Positions 24,537 to 32,711 of a stretch of 34,500 bases of DNA are shown here, piece after piece; positions within the stretch are counted from its first letter, which is position 1, and every line of letters begins with the position of its first letter. Source of the DNA: Deltaproteobacteria bacterium (GTDB lineage Bacteria; Desulfobacterota; Syntrophia; Syntrophales; UBA5619); NCBI GenBank assembly GCA_021817825.1, contig JAKAFS010000040.1:1-34500 (forward strand). The letters are read 5' to 3'. The translations under genes and the position numbers were made by a program. The notes below the pieces were generated by a model. It was given only the letters and a program-made list of their open reading frames with translations, had not been told where the DNA came from and made no database searches.

Positions 24537-26983
24537 TGCCGCTTGCCTGCAAAAGGAACCGCTTTGAAAAAGAGGGGACGACCGGCCGCCGGAGGACGCC
24601 GCTGCGACTGGTCCTGGTTGTTTTTGTCCTGACCGTTCTGATCGCGCCCGGGGTCAGCCCGGCGGCCCGACTGGCAGGGGAAGACCAGACAGTGACGACG
24701 GCGCCCGCTCCGCTGCCGCAGAAGACCTCCGTCGCTCCGCCCGCGACGGTCCAGCCGGCAACGCCGCCGGCCTCTCCCGCTCCGGCAAGCCCGGGAACCG
24801 CCGCAGGCTCGGCGGGAAGCGGCGTCGGTTCCGGCCGGCAGCTTCCGCCTCCCCCCCCCCCGTCCCGGAGCCTCCCTCCCGTGCCGGCGGCAGCCCCTCA
24901 GGTGCAGTCCGCCCAGCCTTTGCCGGCCCCTCCGGAAGTGTCCCCCCGGGCCGTAGCGCCCCAACCCGGTGAAACAGCCCCGCTGCGGCCGACCGTGGGA
25001 CCGAAGCCCGCAGTGCCCGTGCCGCAGCCGCAGCTACAGCCGCAGTCCCCGGCGCCTTCGCCGTCCGGACGCTATGTGACGATCGACTTCGATAACGTCG
25101 ATATCACGGTCTTCATCAAGTTCGTCAGCGAACTGACGGGCCGGAACTTCGTGGTCGACGACAAGGTCAAGGGAAAGGTGACGGTCATCTCGCCGAAGAA
25201 GATCCCCGTGGACGAAGTGTACAAGGTCTTCGAGTCGGTCCTGGAGATCTACGGCTTTGCCACCGTGCAGGCGGGCGAAGTGACCAAGGTGATTCTCGCC
25301 CAGGACGCCCGGGGAAAGAACCTGGAACTCCGTCTGAAAGGCGAGGCGATCGCCGCCGAAGACAAGATCGTGACCCAGATCCTCTCTCTCCAGCACGCCA
25401 GTCCCGACGAGATGAAGAAGGTTCTCGATCCCTTGATCGCCAAGACGAGCATCATCCTCTCCTACCCGCCCACGGGGATGCTGATCATCACCGACGTGCT
25501 GTCCAACGTCAAAAGGCTCCAGGAGATCGTCTCCGCCCTCGACGTCGACGGGGTCGGGGAGGTGATCAGCTATGTCCCTCTGAAGTACGCCGCAGCCGCG
25601 GAGATGGCCCGGTCGCTGACGACGATCTTCCAGCAGCAGGCCGGCAAGGGGGCGCTCGCGCCGATCAAGATCGTGCCCGACGACCGCGTCAACGCCCTGA
25701 TCATCCTGGCGACGGAAAACGATACGAAGAAGGTGCGGGAACTCCTGGCGCTCATGGACAAGGAGATGCCCCGGGGGGCCGGGGCGATCCGGGTCTACTA
25801 CCTCCAAAACGCCAAGGCCGAGGAACTGGAAAAGGTCCTGAAGGGACTGCCCCAGCAACAGGCCCGGCCCGCCGCCGGGGCGGCCGGAGGGGCGGCCGCT
25901 GCGGCCGCTTCCACGGCGATCTTTGCCAAGAACGTCCAGATCGTGGCCGACAAGTCCACCAATGCCCTGATCATCACCGCCGACACGGCGGACTACCTGA
26001 TCATCGAGGATGTGATCCGGAAGCTCGACATCTCCCGGGCGATGGTTTACCTCGAAGCTCTGATCATGGAGGTGAACGCCTCCAAGGGATTCAAACTCGG
26101 GGTGGAATGGCAGGGGGCCAACGAGATTTCCCGGGACGGCAAGCAATACGGGGCCGTGGTCGGCGGCATCAGCGGCGACGGCGGCGCCTTCGGGGTTACC
26201 AGCAATCTTCTGGCCGGCAAAGGATTGCCCTCAGGATTGTCCCTCGGCGTCATCGGCCAGGCCATTTCCGTCGCCGTCGGCAGCACGACCCTGACCTTCC
26301 CGAATCTCTCGGCCTTCATCAACGCCTACCAGAACGACAAGGATGTGCGGATCCTCTCGACGCCGCAGCTCCTGACCCTGGACAACGAAGAGGCCGAAAT
26401 CACCGTGGGATCGAACATCCCTTACGTCACCCGCCAGGACACGACGACGACCTCGACGACCAACTACAGCAGCTACGAATACAAGGATGTCGGCGTCACC
26501 CTGAAAGTGACCCCCCAGATCAACAAGGACGGATTTGTCCGGATGAAGCTCGACCAGACGGTGACCAAGGTGGTCTCCGCCTCCGCGACCGTCTCCTCGG
26601 GGACGGCCATCCTGACGCCGACGACCTTAAAAAGGACGGCCAAGACCACCGTGGCCATCAAAGACGGGGAGACGGTCGTCATCGGCGGGATGATCGAAGA
26701 CAACTCCGATACCGGAGACTACAAGGTGCCGCTCCTGGGCGACATCCCGCTGCTGGGCTGGCTCTTCAAGTCCCGGTCGCGCACCTCGGAGCGGAACAAC
26801 CTCTTCGTCTTCATCACTCCCCGGATCATCCGGACGCCCGAGGATGCCAAGGGCATCCACGAGGACAAGAAGGAATTCATGGAGGGCATCAAAGAGGGGA
26901 CGATCAAGAACGCGCCGGTCCGGAAGAAAGAGACCCCGGAAGCGTCGAAAAAGGTTTCGGAACCGACTGCCCTCAAGGAGTGA
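24536..26983 (+). CDS. gspD: Type II secretion secretin GspD (815 aa)
   Basis: GspD forms the outer-membrane channel. A hydrophobic signal segment lies near residues 24-44. A long Pro/Ala/Gln-rich linker (~45-178) is encoded by DNA with an 11-C run. The N0 domain starts at about 179 (YVTIDFDNVDITVFIKFVSELTG). N1-N3 follow, with an Ala/Gly-rich insertion in N3 near 445-460, and then the secretin core (LGVEWQGANEI, VRILSTPQLLTLDNEEAEI, VPLLGDIPLLGWLFKS near 731, NLFVFITPRII). The ATG at 24536 shares a base with the previous stop and has GGAGGGG upstream. The frame is open back to 23963, but that part lies inside the neighbour. The signal sequence follows ~23 polar residues and the linker is unusually long for the family. 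Confidence 0.95.
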   Translation: MPLACKRNRFEKEGTTGRRRTPLRLVLVVFVLTVLIAPGVSPAARLAGEDQTVTTAPAPLPQKTSVAPPATVQPATPPASPAPASPGTAAGSAGSGVGSGRQLPPPPPPSRSLPPVPAAAPQVQSAQPLPAPPEVSPRAVAPQPGETAPLRPTVGPKPAVPVPQPQLQPQSPAPSPSGRYVTIDFDNVDITVFIKFVSELTGRNFVVDDKVKGKVTVISPKKIPVDEVYKVFESVLEIYGFATVQAGEVTKVILAQDARGKNLELRLKGEAIAAEDKIVTQILSLQHASPDEMKKVLDPLIAKTSIILSYPPTGMLIITDVLSNVKRLQEIVSALDVDGVGEVISYVPLKYAAAAEMARSLTTIFQQQAGKGALAPIKIVPDDRVNALIILATENDTKKVRELLALMDKEMPRGAGAIRVYYLQNAKAEELEKVLKGLPQQQARPAAGAAGGAAAAAASTAIFAKNVQIVADKSTNALIITADTADYLIIEDVIRKLDISRAMVYLEALIMEVNASKGFKLGVEWQGANEISRDGKQYGAVVGGISGDGGAFGVTSNLLAGKGLPSGLSLGVIGQAISVAVGSTTLTFPNLSAFINAYQNDKDVRILSTPQLLTLDNEEAEITVGSNIPYVTRQDTTTTSTTNYSSYEYKDVGVTLKVTPQINKDGFVRMKLDQTVTKVVSASATVSSGTAILTPTTLKRTAKTTVAIKDGETVVIGGMIEDNSDTGDYKVPLLGDIPLLGWLFKSRSRTSERNNLFVFITPRIIRTPEDAKGIHEDKKEFMEGIKEGTIKNAPVRKKETPEASKKVSEPTALKE
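24851..24861 (+). repeat. 11-C homopolymer in gspD
   Basis: An uninterrupted run of 11 C bases codes for the Pro residues at about 105-109 of the GspD linker. Loss or gain of one base would frameshift the secretin before its first folded domain. Confidence 0.9.
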
Positions 26984-26991
26984 CGCGGAAA

Positions 26992-28785
26992 ATGGTGGAA
27001 ACAAACCAGCCGAAAATGGGGACGGGTTCCCATTTCCCCGAGGGAAAAGCGGAAAATGGGGAGGGAAATGTGAACCCGTCCCCATTTTCGGCTCTGCTGG
27101 CCCGGGGCGTGACGGAAGAAGCCCTGGTCGAGGCGCAGGAACTCGCCCGGACGAACGGCGCCGGGATGGTGGAGCTGCTACTCCAGAAGAAGGTCCTGCC
27201 GGAGCCGGAACTGCTGGCAGCCCTCGGCGAGGCCTACGGCCTTCCTTTCTGGGAAGAATTGCCCACCGACCATATCGACACCGGGTTTACCGCCCTTTTT
27301 GCCATCCAGTACCTGAAAAAACAAAAGCTGATCCCCCTCGATACGCCCCAGGGATTTGTCGTCGCCGTGAACGATCCTTCCAATTTCCAGGCCATCGACG
27401 ACCTCTGCCGCCTCCTGGGCCTGCCCGAGCGGCCGGTGGTCCTGGCACCTCAGGATGCGATCCTGGCGGCGATCAACCTGGCCTACGACCTCTCGCGCAG
27501 CACGGCCAAGGAGTTCTTTCAGGAGATGCACGACGAGTCGACGGACAGTCTCCTGTCGGAAATCGAGGAGACCGGCGACCTTCTGGACGAGACGAGCGAC
27601 GCCCCGATCATTAAATTGGTCAATCTCCTCCTTGCGGGGGCCACGAAGGACCGGGCCAGCGACATCCATATCGAGCCCTACCAGGCCTCCGTCAAGGTCC
27701 GCTACCGGATCGACGGCATCCTCTACGATATCCTGAGCCTGCCCCGAAAGATCCAGTCGCCCCTCGTGTCGCGCGTGAAGATCATGGCGAAGCTCAACAT
27801 CGCCGAAAAGCGGCTTCCCCAGGACGGCCGGATCGAGATCAAGGTCGCCGACCGGAGCGTCGATATCCGCGTTTCCACGATTCCGACGGCCTTCGGCGAG
27901 CGGGTGGTTTTGCGCCTCTTGGACAAAACCTCCTCCATCCTCCAGCTTGCGGATCTCGGGATGGACAGCCGGAAGGTCGCCAGCTTCAACCGGCTGATCA
28001 AGTCCCCCTACGGGATCGTCCTCGTCACGGGTCCTACGGGAAGCGGCAAGACCACGACCCTCTATGCGGCGCTGTGCACCCTCAATTCGCCGGCGGTGAA
28101 CATCATCACCATCGAAGACCCGATCGAATATCAGATCGACGGGATCGGCCAGATCCAGGTCAATCCGAAGATCGACCTGACCTTCGCCCAGGGGCTGCGT
28201 TCCATCGTCCGCCAGGACCCGGACGTCATCCTCGTGGGCGAGATCCGCGACCGGGAGACGGCGGAGATCGCCATCCAGTCGTCGCTCACGGGCCATCTGG
28301 TCTTCTCCACCCTCCATACGAACGACGCGGCGAGCGCCGTGACGAGGCTCATCGACATGGGGATCGAGCCTTTCCTCGTCACCTCGTCGGTGATCGCCAT
28401 CATTGCCCAGCGCTTGGTCCGGGTCCTCTGCCCGAAATGCAAGACGCCTTACGTCCCCGACGACGAATCGCTGGCCAACCTGGGGATCGACAAAAAGCTG
28501 CTCGACCGCCACCCCCTGTACCGGAAGCAGGGCTGCGCCGCCTGCATGAACACCGGCTACCGGGGAAGGACGGCCATCTTCGAAATCCTGATCCTCGACG
28601 ACCCGCTGAAAAGGCTGATCCTCAAGACCTCGGACGCGAACCAGATCAACGACGAGGCGGTCAAAAGAGGGATGACGAACCTCTTGGCCGACGGGGCGAA
28701 AAAGGTCCTCGAAGGGACGACCACGATCGAGGAGGTCTTCCGGGTCACCCGGATTCTCAAGCGCGAGGCCGATTTGGAAGACTAG
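26992..28785 (+). CDS. gspE: Type II secretion motor ATPase GspE (597 aa)
   Basis: GspE is the cytoplasmic hexameric ATPase that powers pseudopilus assembly. The N-terminal MshEN-like domain starts at residue ~35. The motor has Walker A GPTGSGKT at 347-354 (Lys353), the Asp box IITIEDPIEYQ, Walker B DPDVILVGEIRD, and the His box GHLVFSTLHTNDA. The CPKC...CAAC zinc-binding loop sits near 481-523. Residues 6-34 are encoded by an inserted palindromic element and are low-complexity (Gly, Asn, Pro, Lys), unlike family N-termini. ATG 26992 has AAGGAG at 26975-26980. An in-frame GTG at 27070 with GGGGAGGG just upstream, inside the element, would give 571 aa and is a serious alternative. The gene ends the cluster, 8 nt after gspD. 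Confidence 0.95.
   Translation: MVETNQPKMGTGSHFPEGKAENGEGNVNPSPFSALLARGVTEEALVEAQELARTNGAGMVELLLQKKVLPEPELLAALGEAYGLPFWEELPTDHIDTGFTALFAIQYLKKQKLIPLDTPQGFVVAVNDPSNFQAIDDLCRLLGLPERPVVLAPQDAILAAINLAYDLSRSTAKEFFQEMHDESTDSLLSEIEETGDLLDETSDAPIIKLVNLLLAGATKDRASDIHIEPYQASVKVRYRIDGILYDILSLPRKIQSPLVSRVKIMAKLNIAEKRLPQDGRIEIKVADRSVDIRVSTIPTAFGERVVLRLLDKTSSILQLADLGMDSRKVASFNRLIKSPYGIVLVTGPTGSGKTTTLYAALCTLNSPAVNIITIEDPIEYQIDGIGQIQVNPKIDLTFAQGLRSIVRQDPDVILVGEIRDRETAEIAIQSSLTGHLVFSTLHTNDAASAVTRLIDMGIEPFLVTSSVIAIIAQRLVRVLCPKCKTPYVPDDESLANLGIDKKLLDRHPLYRKQGCAACMNTGYRGRTAIFEILILDDPLKRLILKTSDANQINDEAVKRGMTNLLADGAKKVLEGTTTIEEVFRVTRILKREADLED
27008..27093. repeat. 86-bp palindromic element within the gspE start region
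   Basis: The ends are perfect 22-bp inverted repeats: AGCCGAAAATGGGGACGGGT plus TC at 27008-27029, and the exact complement at 27072-27093. A second inner 8-bp pair (CATTTCCC 27031-27038, GGGAAATG 27063-27070) extends the stem. It has the size and form of REP/RAYT-type or MITE elements, is translated in frame as GspE residues 6-34, and carries its own GGGGAGGG and GTG. Confidence 0.92.
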
Positions 28786-28889
28786 TCTGCGGCGCGCTGG
28801 CGAAGGCAACCTATTGGCGCGGCAGGACCCGAAAACCGACAACTTTATCACCCCGCCGGGAGCGGCGGAAAAATGGATCGGAGGAATGG

Positions 28890-31511
28890 ATGTCGCAACC
28901 GGCGAAAATCGTCACCAGCGGCCTGCCCGCTTTGGATCGGGTGCTCCAGGGGCTAAGACTGGGCGACAATGTGGTCTGGCAGGTGAACCGCCTCGACCAT
29001 TATCGGTATTTTGCGGAGCCCTTCGCCCGTCAGGCGCTTAAGGACGGGCGGCGCTGCGTCTATCTGCGCTTTGCGCCCCATGCGCCGATCCTCCCGCCCC
29101 TGGAGGGGCTGGCGACGATCGCGGTCGATCCGCATCTCGGGTTCGACGCCTTCAGCGGCGCCCTGCATCAGATCATCGAGGACGAAGGACGGGAGGTGTT
29201 CTATGTCTTCGACAGCCTCTCCTCGTTGGTGGTCGAGTGGGCCACCGACGAGCTGCTGGCCAATTTCTTCCAGGTGACCTGTCCGTATCTATTCGAGCTC
29301 GATACGGTGGCCTTTTTCGCCCTTACCCGCGGCCGGCACAGCCACAGCGCCGTGGCCCGGATCCGGGACACGACGCAGCTCCTGCTGGACGTCTATCAGG
29401 GCGACGGCAGTCTCTATCTTCACCCGCTCAAGGTCTGGGACCGTTACTCCCCCCAGATGTTTCTCCCCCACGAGATGTCGGGAGAGGAATGGACGCCCGT
29501 CTTCGGCAGCGGCGAGGCTGCCGCCGTCGCGGCGACGGCGAGCCGCAAGCCCCTGAGCTTCCGTTCCCGGTCCACCGCCCCCTGGGACAGCGTCTATCGC
29601 CGTCTGATGCAGTACCATGAGGCGGGGGTGGACCTCGACGAACAGACCCCGGAGGTGGCCGCCCTCAAGCAGGAACTTTCCCGGATGATGATCGGGACCC
29701 ATCCCGAGTTCAACCGTCTCGTCGATACCTATATGACCCTCGACGACCTGTTCGCCATTCGGGACAGGCTCATCGGGTCGGGGCGGATCGGCGGCAAGGC
29801 GGCCGGGATGCTGATCGCCAGACGCATCCTCGTTTCCGAGCCCGGCGACGTCGATTTCAAAGAAGTCCTCGAACCCCACGACTCCTTCTATATCGGCTCG
29901 GACGTCTTTTTCACCTTCCTGGTGAACAACGACCTCTTCCGTCTCCGTCTCCAGCTTTCCCGGGCGACCCACATCTCCCACGACGAGTTTGCCGAGGTGG
30001 AAAAGCGGTTTCTCACCGGACGGTTCCCCCCGGAAATCATGGAACAGTTCCGGGACATGCTCGCCTATTTCGGCCAGGCGCCGATCATCGCCCGCTCTTC
30101 GAGCCTCCTGGAGGACAGCTTCGGGAACGCCTTTGCCGGAAAGTACCACAGCGAATACTGCGCCAACCAGGGGACGCCGGACGAGCGGCTGGAGGCCTTT
30201 TTGCGGGCCGTGAAGCTCGTCTACGCCAGCGCCCTGAACCCCGACGCCATGACCTACCGCCGCGCCCGGGGGCTGGGCGAAAGCGACGAGCAGATGGCGA
30301 TCCTCGTCCAGCGGGTCTCCGGGACGCCCTACAAACACTACTTCTTTCCCAGCCTGGCCGGGGTCGCCTTTTCCCGGAACCTCTACGCCTGGACCGACCG
30401 GATCGATCCCGCCCAGGGCATGATCCGCCTGGTCTTCGGCCTCGGGACCCGGGCGGTCAACCGGGTCGGGAACGACTACCCCCGGATGATCGCCGTCAGC
30501 CATCCCCAGCTCCGTCCCGAATCGGGCGTCCGGATCGCCAAATACTCGCAGTGGGAGGTGGACCTGATCGATTTGGCGGGAAACGTTCTGACCACGGTGC
30601 CCGTGGACGAGCTCCTGCAGGAGCGGGACTATCCGAATCTTGCGCTCTTCGTTTCCCTGATGAAGGACGGCTATCCGGCAGACCCCTGGACGAGCCGGCT
30701 GGAGGCGACCACGGAGCCACTGGTGTTCACCTTCAACCAGCTCCTGGCCCGGACCCCCTTTGTCCACAAGATCGGCTCGATGCTGACCCGCCTGGAGAAG
30801 GCCTACGGCCAGCCGCTCGATACGGAGTTCACCGCCTCCGTCGATGGCGCGGGAAGGGTGCGGATCAACCTCCTCCAGTGTCGGCCGATGCGGCTTCCCG
30901 GGGCGACGGGGCCGATCCAGCTCCCTAAGGACGTGCCTGCCGGGCGGGTCCTCTTCCGGTCGAGCCGGACGATCAGCGGCGGCCTCACGGAGCCGATCCG
31001 CTACCTGCTCTATATCGATCCGGCCCGGTACGGCGCCATCGAGACGCCGGAGCTGAAAAAAGCCCTCGGCCGCATCGTAGGGCGGATCAACGAACATCCC
31101 CTGGTTGCCGCCGGCCGGGTCCTGATGATGGGACCGGGGCGGTGGGGGAGCAGCAACATCGAACTCGGCGTCAACGTGACCTACGCGGACATCAACAACA
31201 CGGCGGTCCTCGTCGAGATGGCGCGGGAAGAGGCGGGGCAGGTTCCCGAAGTCTCCTATGGGACCCATTTTTTCCTCGATCTCGTGGAGGCGCAGATCAT
31301 CTACCTGCCGGTCTATCCGAACGATCCGGAAGCGGAATTCAACCGCGCCCTTTTAGAGGGGCTTCCGAACATCCTGACGGAACTGCTGCCCGATGCGGAG
31401 CGGTTTTCCCCAATCATCCGCGTCTTCGACCTGCCGACGGCGACGGGCGGCCGTTTTGCCCGGGTGGCGGCCGATCCGCAGAGCCAGCGGGCAATCTGCT
31501 ATCTGGAGTAG
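28890..31511 (+). CDS. PEP/pyruvate-binding domain protein with degenerate KaiC-like N-terminus (873 aa)
   Basis: The protein combines two parts. Residues 1-~230 look like a KaiC/RecA-type fold, beginning IVTSGLPALDRVLQGLRLGDNVVW, with a strand-like VFYVFDSLSSLVVEW. The P-loop glycine-lysine is absent (QVNRLDHY stands in its place), so no ATP hydrolysis is expected there. Residues ~290-700 form a PPDK/PEP-synthase N-terminal ATP-grasp domain: GRIGGKAAGM at 298-307, RSSSLLEDSFGNAFAGKY at 402-419 and NLLQCRPM near 661. The C-terminal ~190 residues (GRWGSSNIELGVNVTYADIN region) are unassigned. There is no phosphohistidine or TIM-barrel domain, so it is not a complete PEP synthase. GGAGG at 28880-28884 fixes the start. 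The substrate is unknown. Confidence 0.8.
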   Translation: MSQPAKIVTSGLPALDRVLQGLRLGDNVVWQVNRLDHYRYFAEPFARQALKDGRRCVYLRFAPHAPILPPLEGLATIAVDPHLGFDAFSGALHQIIEDEGREVFYVFDSLSSLVVEWATDELLANFFQVTCPYLFELDTVAFFALTRGRHSHSAVARIRDTTQLLLDVYQGDGSLYLHPLKVWDRYSPQMFLPHEMSGEEWTPVFGSGEAAAVAATASRKPLSFRSRSTAPWDSVYRRLMQYHEAGVDLDEQTPEVAALKQELSRMMIGTHPEFNRLVDTYMTLDDLFAIRDRLIGSGRIGGKAAGMLIARRILVSEPGDVDFKEVLEPHDSFYIGSDVFFTFLVNNDLFRLRLQLSRATHISHDEFAEVEKRFLTGRFPPEIMEQFRDMLAYFGQAPIIARSSSLLEDSFGNAFAGKYHSEYCANQGTPDERLEAFLRAVKLVYASALNPDAMTYRRARGLGESDEQMAILVQRVSGTPYKHYFFPSLAGVAFSRNLYAWTDRIDPAQGMIRLVFGLGTRAVNRVGNDYPRMIAVSHPQLRPESGVRIAKYSQWEVDLIDLAGNVLTTVPVDELLQERDYPNLALFVSLMKDGYPADPWTSRLEATTEPLVFTFNQLLARTPFVHKIGSMLTRLEKAYGQPLDTEFTASVDGAGRVRINLLQCRPMRLPGATGPIQLPKDVPAGRVLFRSSRTISGGLTEPIRYLLYIDPARYGAIETPELKKALGRIVGRINEHPLVAAGRVLMMGPGRWGSSNIELGVNVTYADINNTAVLVEMAREEAGQVPEVSYGTHFFLDLVEAQIIYLPVYPNDPEAEFNRALLEGLPNILTELLPDAERFSPIIRVFDLPTATGGRFARVAADPQSQRAICYLE

Positions 31512-31550
31512 AGCGGGGAATGGTTCGTGTACGGGGCCTTCGGCGCCCGC

Positions 31551-31697
31551 TGGAGATTTCCGAAACGGAAATCTCCAATGCGGGAAAAGTAGGAAAAGTA
31601 GGGACAGCGCCCCTATTTTTTCATCTTCTCATGGAGCCGGGCCGAGACGCTTCGCCGGGCCGCTGGATATTTTTCGCGGCGAAAAATCTCCAATGCG
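31551..31697. repeat. Two copies of a hairpin repeat before dapF
   Basis: Hairpin A, 31551-31577, has a perfect 12-bp stem (TGGAGATTTCCG, AAA, CGGAAATCTCCA). Hairpin B, 31664-31692, pairs TGGATATTTTTCG with CGAAAAATCTCCA with one mismatch. Both are preceded by CCGC and followed by the same tail: AAATCTCCAATGCG is identical at 31569-31582 and 31684-31697. This is a paired, diverging REP-like family member. Confidence 0.75.
31599..31621 (+). terminator. Intrinsic terminator after the PEP-binding gene
   Basis: TAGGG (31599-31603) pairs with CCCTA (31611-31615) around a 7-nt loop and is followed directly by TTTTTT (31616-31621). The stem is short, but the T tract and position (88 bp after the stop) fit a rho-independent terminator. 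It lies between the two hairpin repeats. Confidence 0.5.
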
Positions 31698-31780
31698 TCC
31701 CTTGCGAAGGCCATCGTCCCTTGGTATGCTAAAGAAAAAGCGGCCCCCTGGGGCTGAATTTAATGCACGAGGTTAAATAT

Positions 31781-32599
31781 ATGATCGAATTTACCAAGAT
31801 GAACGGCAGCGGCAACGACTTCATCCTTATCGACAACCGGAACGGATCGCTGGATGTCGGCGACGTCGTCGCCTTTGTGAAGCGGGTCTGCGAACGGAAG
31901 GTTTCCGTGGGGGCAGATGGATTGATCCTCATTGAGAAATCCGACCGGGTCGACTTCAAGTGGCGGTTCTTCAACGCCGACGGTTCCGAGGTGGAGATGT
32001 GCGGGAACGGCGGCCGCTGCGCTGCCCGCTTCGCCCAAGTCATGGGGATCGCCGGCGAGAAGGTCTCCTTCGAGACCGTGGCGGGCATCATCGATGCCGA
32101 GGTGAAGGGCGACGTGGTGAAGCTCCGCCTGACCGATCCCACGAAGCTCGTGACCGACGATCACATTGAGATCGGCGACGAAAGGCTTTGCGTCCACAGC
32201 ATCAACACGGGCGTTCCCCATGTCGTCCATTTCGTTCCCAGCGCCGACGATTTCGACGTCTTTGCGACCGGCCGGGCGATCCGCTATCACGAGCATTACC
32301 AGCCCGCCGGGACGAACGCCAATTTTGTCTCGGTCATCGACGGCCACCGGCTCCGCGTCCGGACCTATGAGCGCGGCGTCGAGGACGAGACCCTCGCCTG
32401 CGGGACCGGTTCCGTCGCCTCGGCCTTGATCGCCGCCTGCAAGGGGTATGTGGAATCGCCGGTGGACGTCCTGGTGCAGAGCGGAGAGACGCTCCGAATC
32501 CATTTCGAACCCACCCCGACGGGTTTCGGGAAAGTTTATCTTGAAGGAAAGACCAAAGTGGTCTATCAAGGCAAGCTTTGGGACGAGGCCTGGAAATAG
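31781..32599 (+). CDS. dapF: Diaminopimelate epimerase DapF (272 aa)
   Basis: The enzyme converts LL- to meso-diaminopimelate for lysine and peptidoglycan synthesis in the cytoplasm, without a cofactor. The start FTKMNGSGNDFILIDNR is the family signature. The two catalytic cysteines are in EMCGNGGRCAAR (Cys74) and LACGTGSVASA (Cys207). GVPHVVHF and PAGTNANFVSV are also conserved. ATG 31781 is preferred over 31763 because GAGG at 31769-31772 is 8 nt upstream, the family starts there, and the earlier ATG has no ribosome site. The length is normal. With dapL it forms a two-gene lysine unit. Confidence 0.96.
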   Translation: MIEFTKMNGSGNDFILIDNRNGSLDVGDVVAFVKRVCERKVSVGADGLILIEKSDRVDFKWRFFNADGSEVEMCGNGGRCAARFAQVMGIAGEKVSFETVAGIIDAEVKGDVVKLRLTDPTKLVTDDHIEIGDERLCVHSINTGVPHVVHFVPSADDFDVFATGRAIRYHEHYQPAGTNANFVSVIDGHRLRVRTYERGVEDETLACGTGSVASALIAACKGYVESPVDVLVQSGETLRIHFEPTPTGFGKVYLEGKTKVVYQGKLWDEAWK

Positions 32600-32644
32600 G
32601 AATAGGGCAGGGTCCCAAAGAAACGATCGATTCGCGCTGGCCCG

Positions 32645-32661
32645 GGGCGAGCGACTCGCCC
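32645..32661 (+). promoter_or_regulatory. Short hairpin in the dapF-dapL gap
   Basis: GGGCGAG and CTCGCCC pair perfectly around a CGA loop, 46 nt after dapF and 50 nt before dapL. No T tract follows, so it is more likely an mRNA-stability or processing structure than a terminator. Confidence 0.3.
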
Positions 32662-32711
32662 TGTCGCGGCGTTGGAATTGGAAAGAACGACTGAAAAAGG
32701 AGAAACAGTAG

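Noticed and set aside
26107-26991. Upstream extension of gspE
   Set aside because: It is an out-of-phase reading of gspD, rich in Arg and Gln; the ribosome site and family features start at 26992 or later.
28074-28889. Upstream extension of the PEP-binding protein
   Set aside because: It is an out-of-phase reading of gspE; GGAGG before ATG 28890 is decisive.
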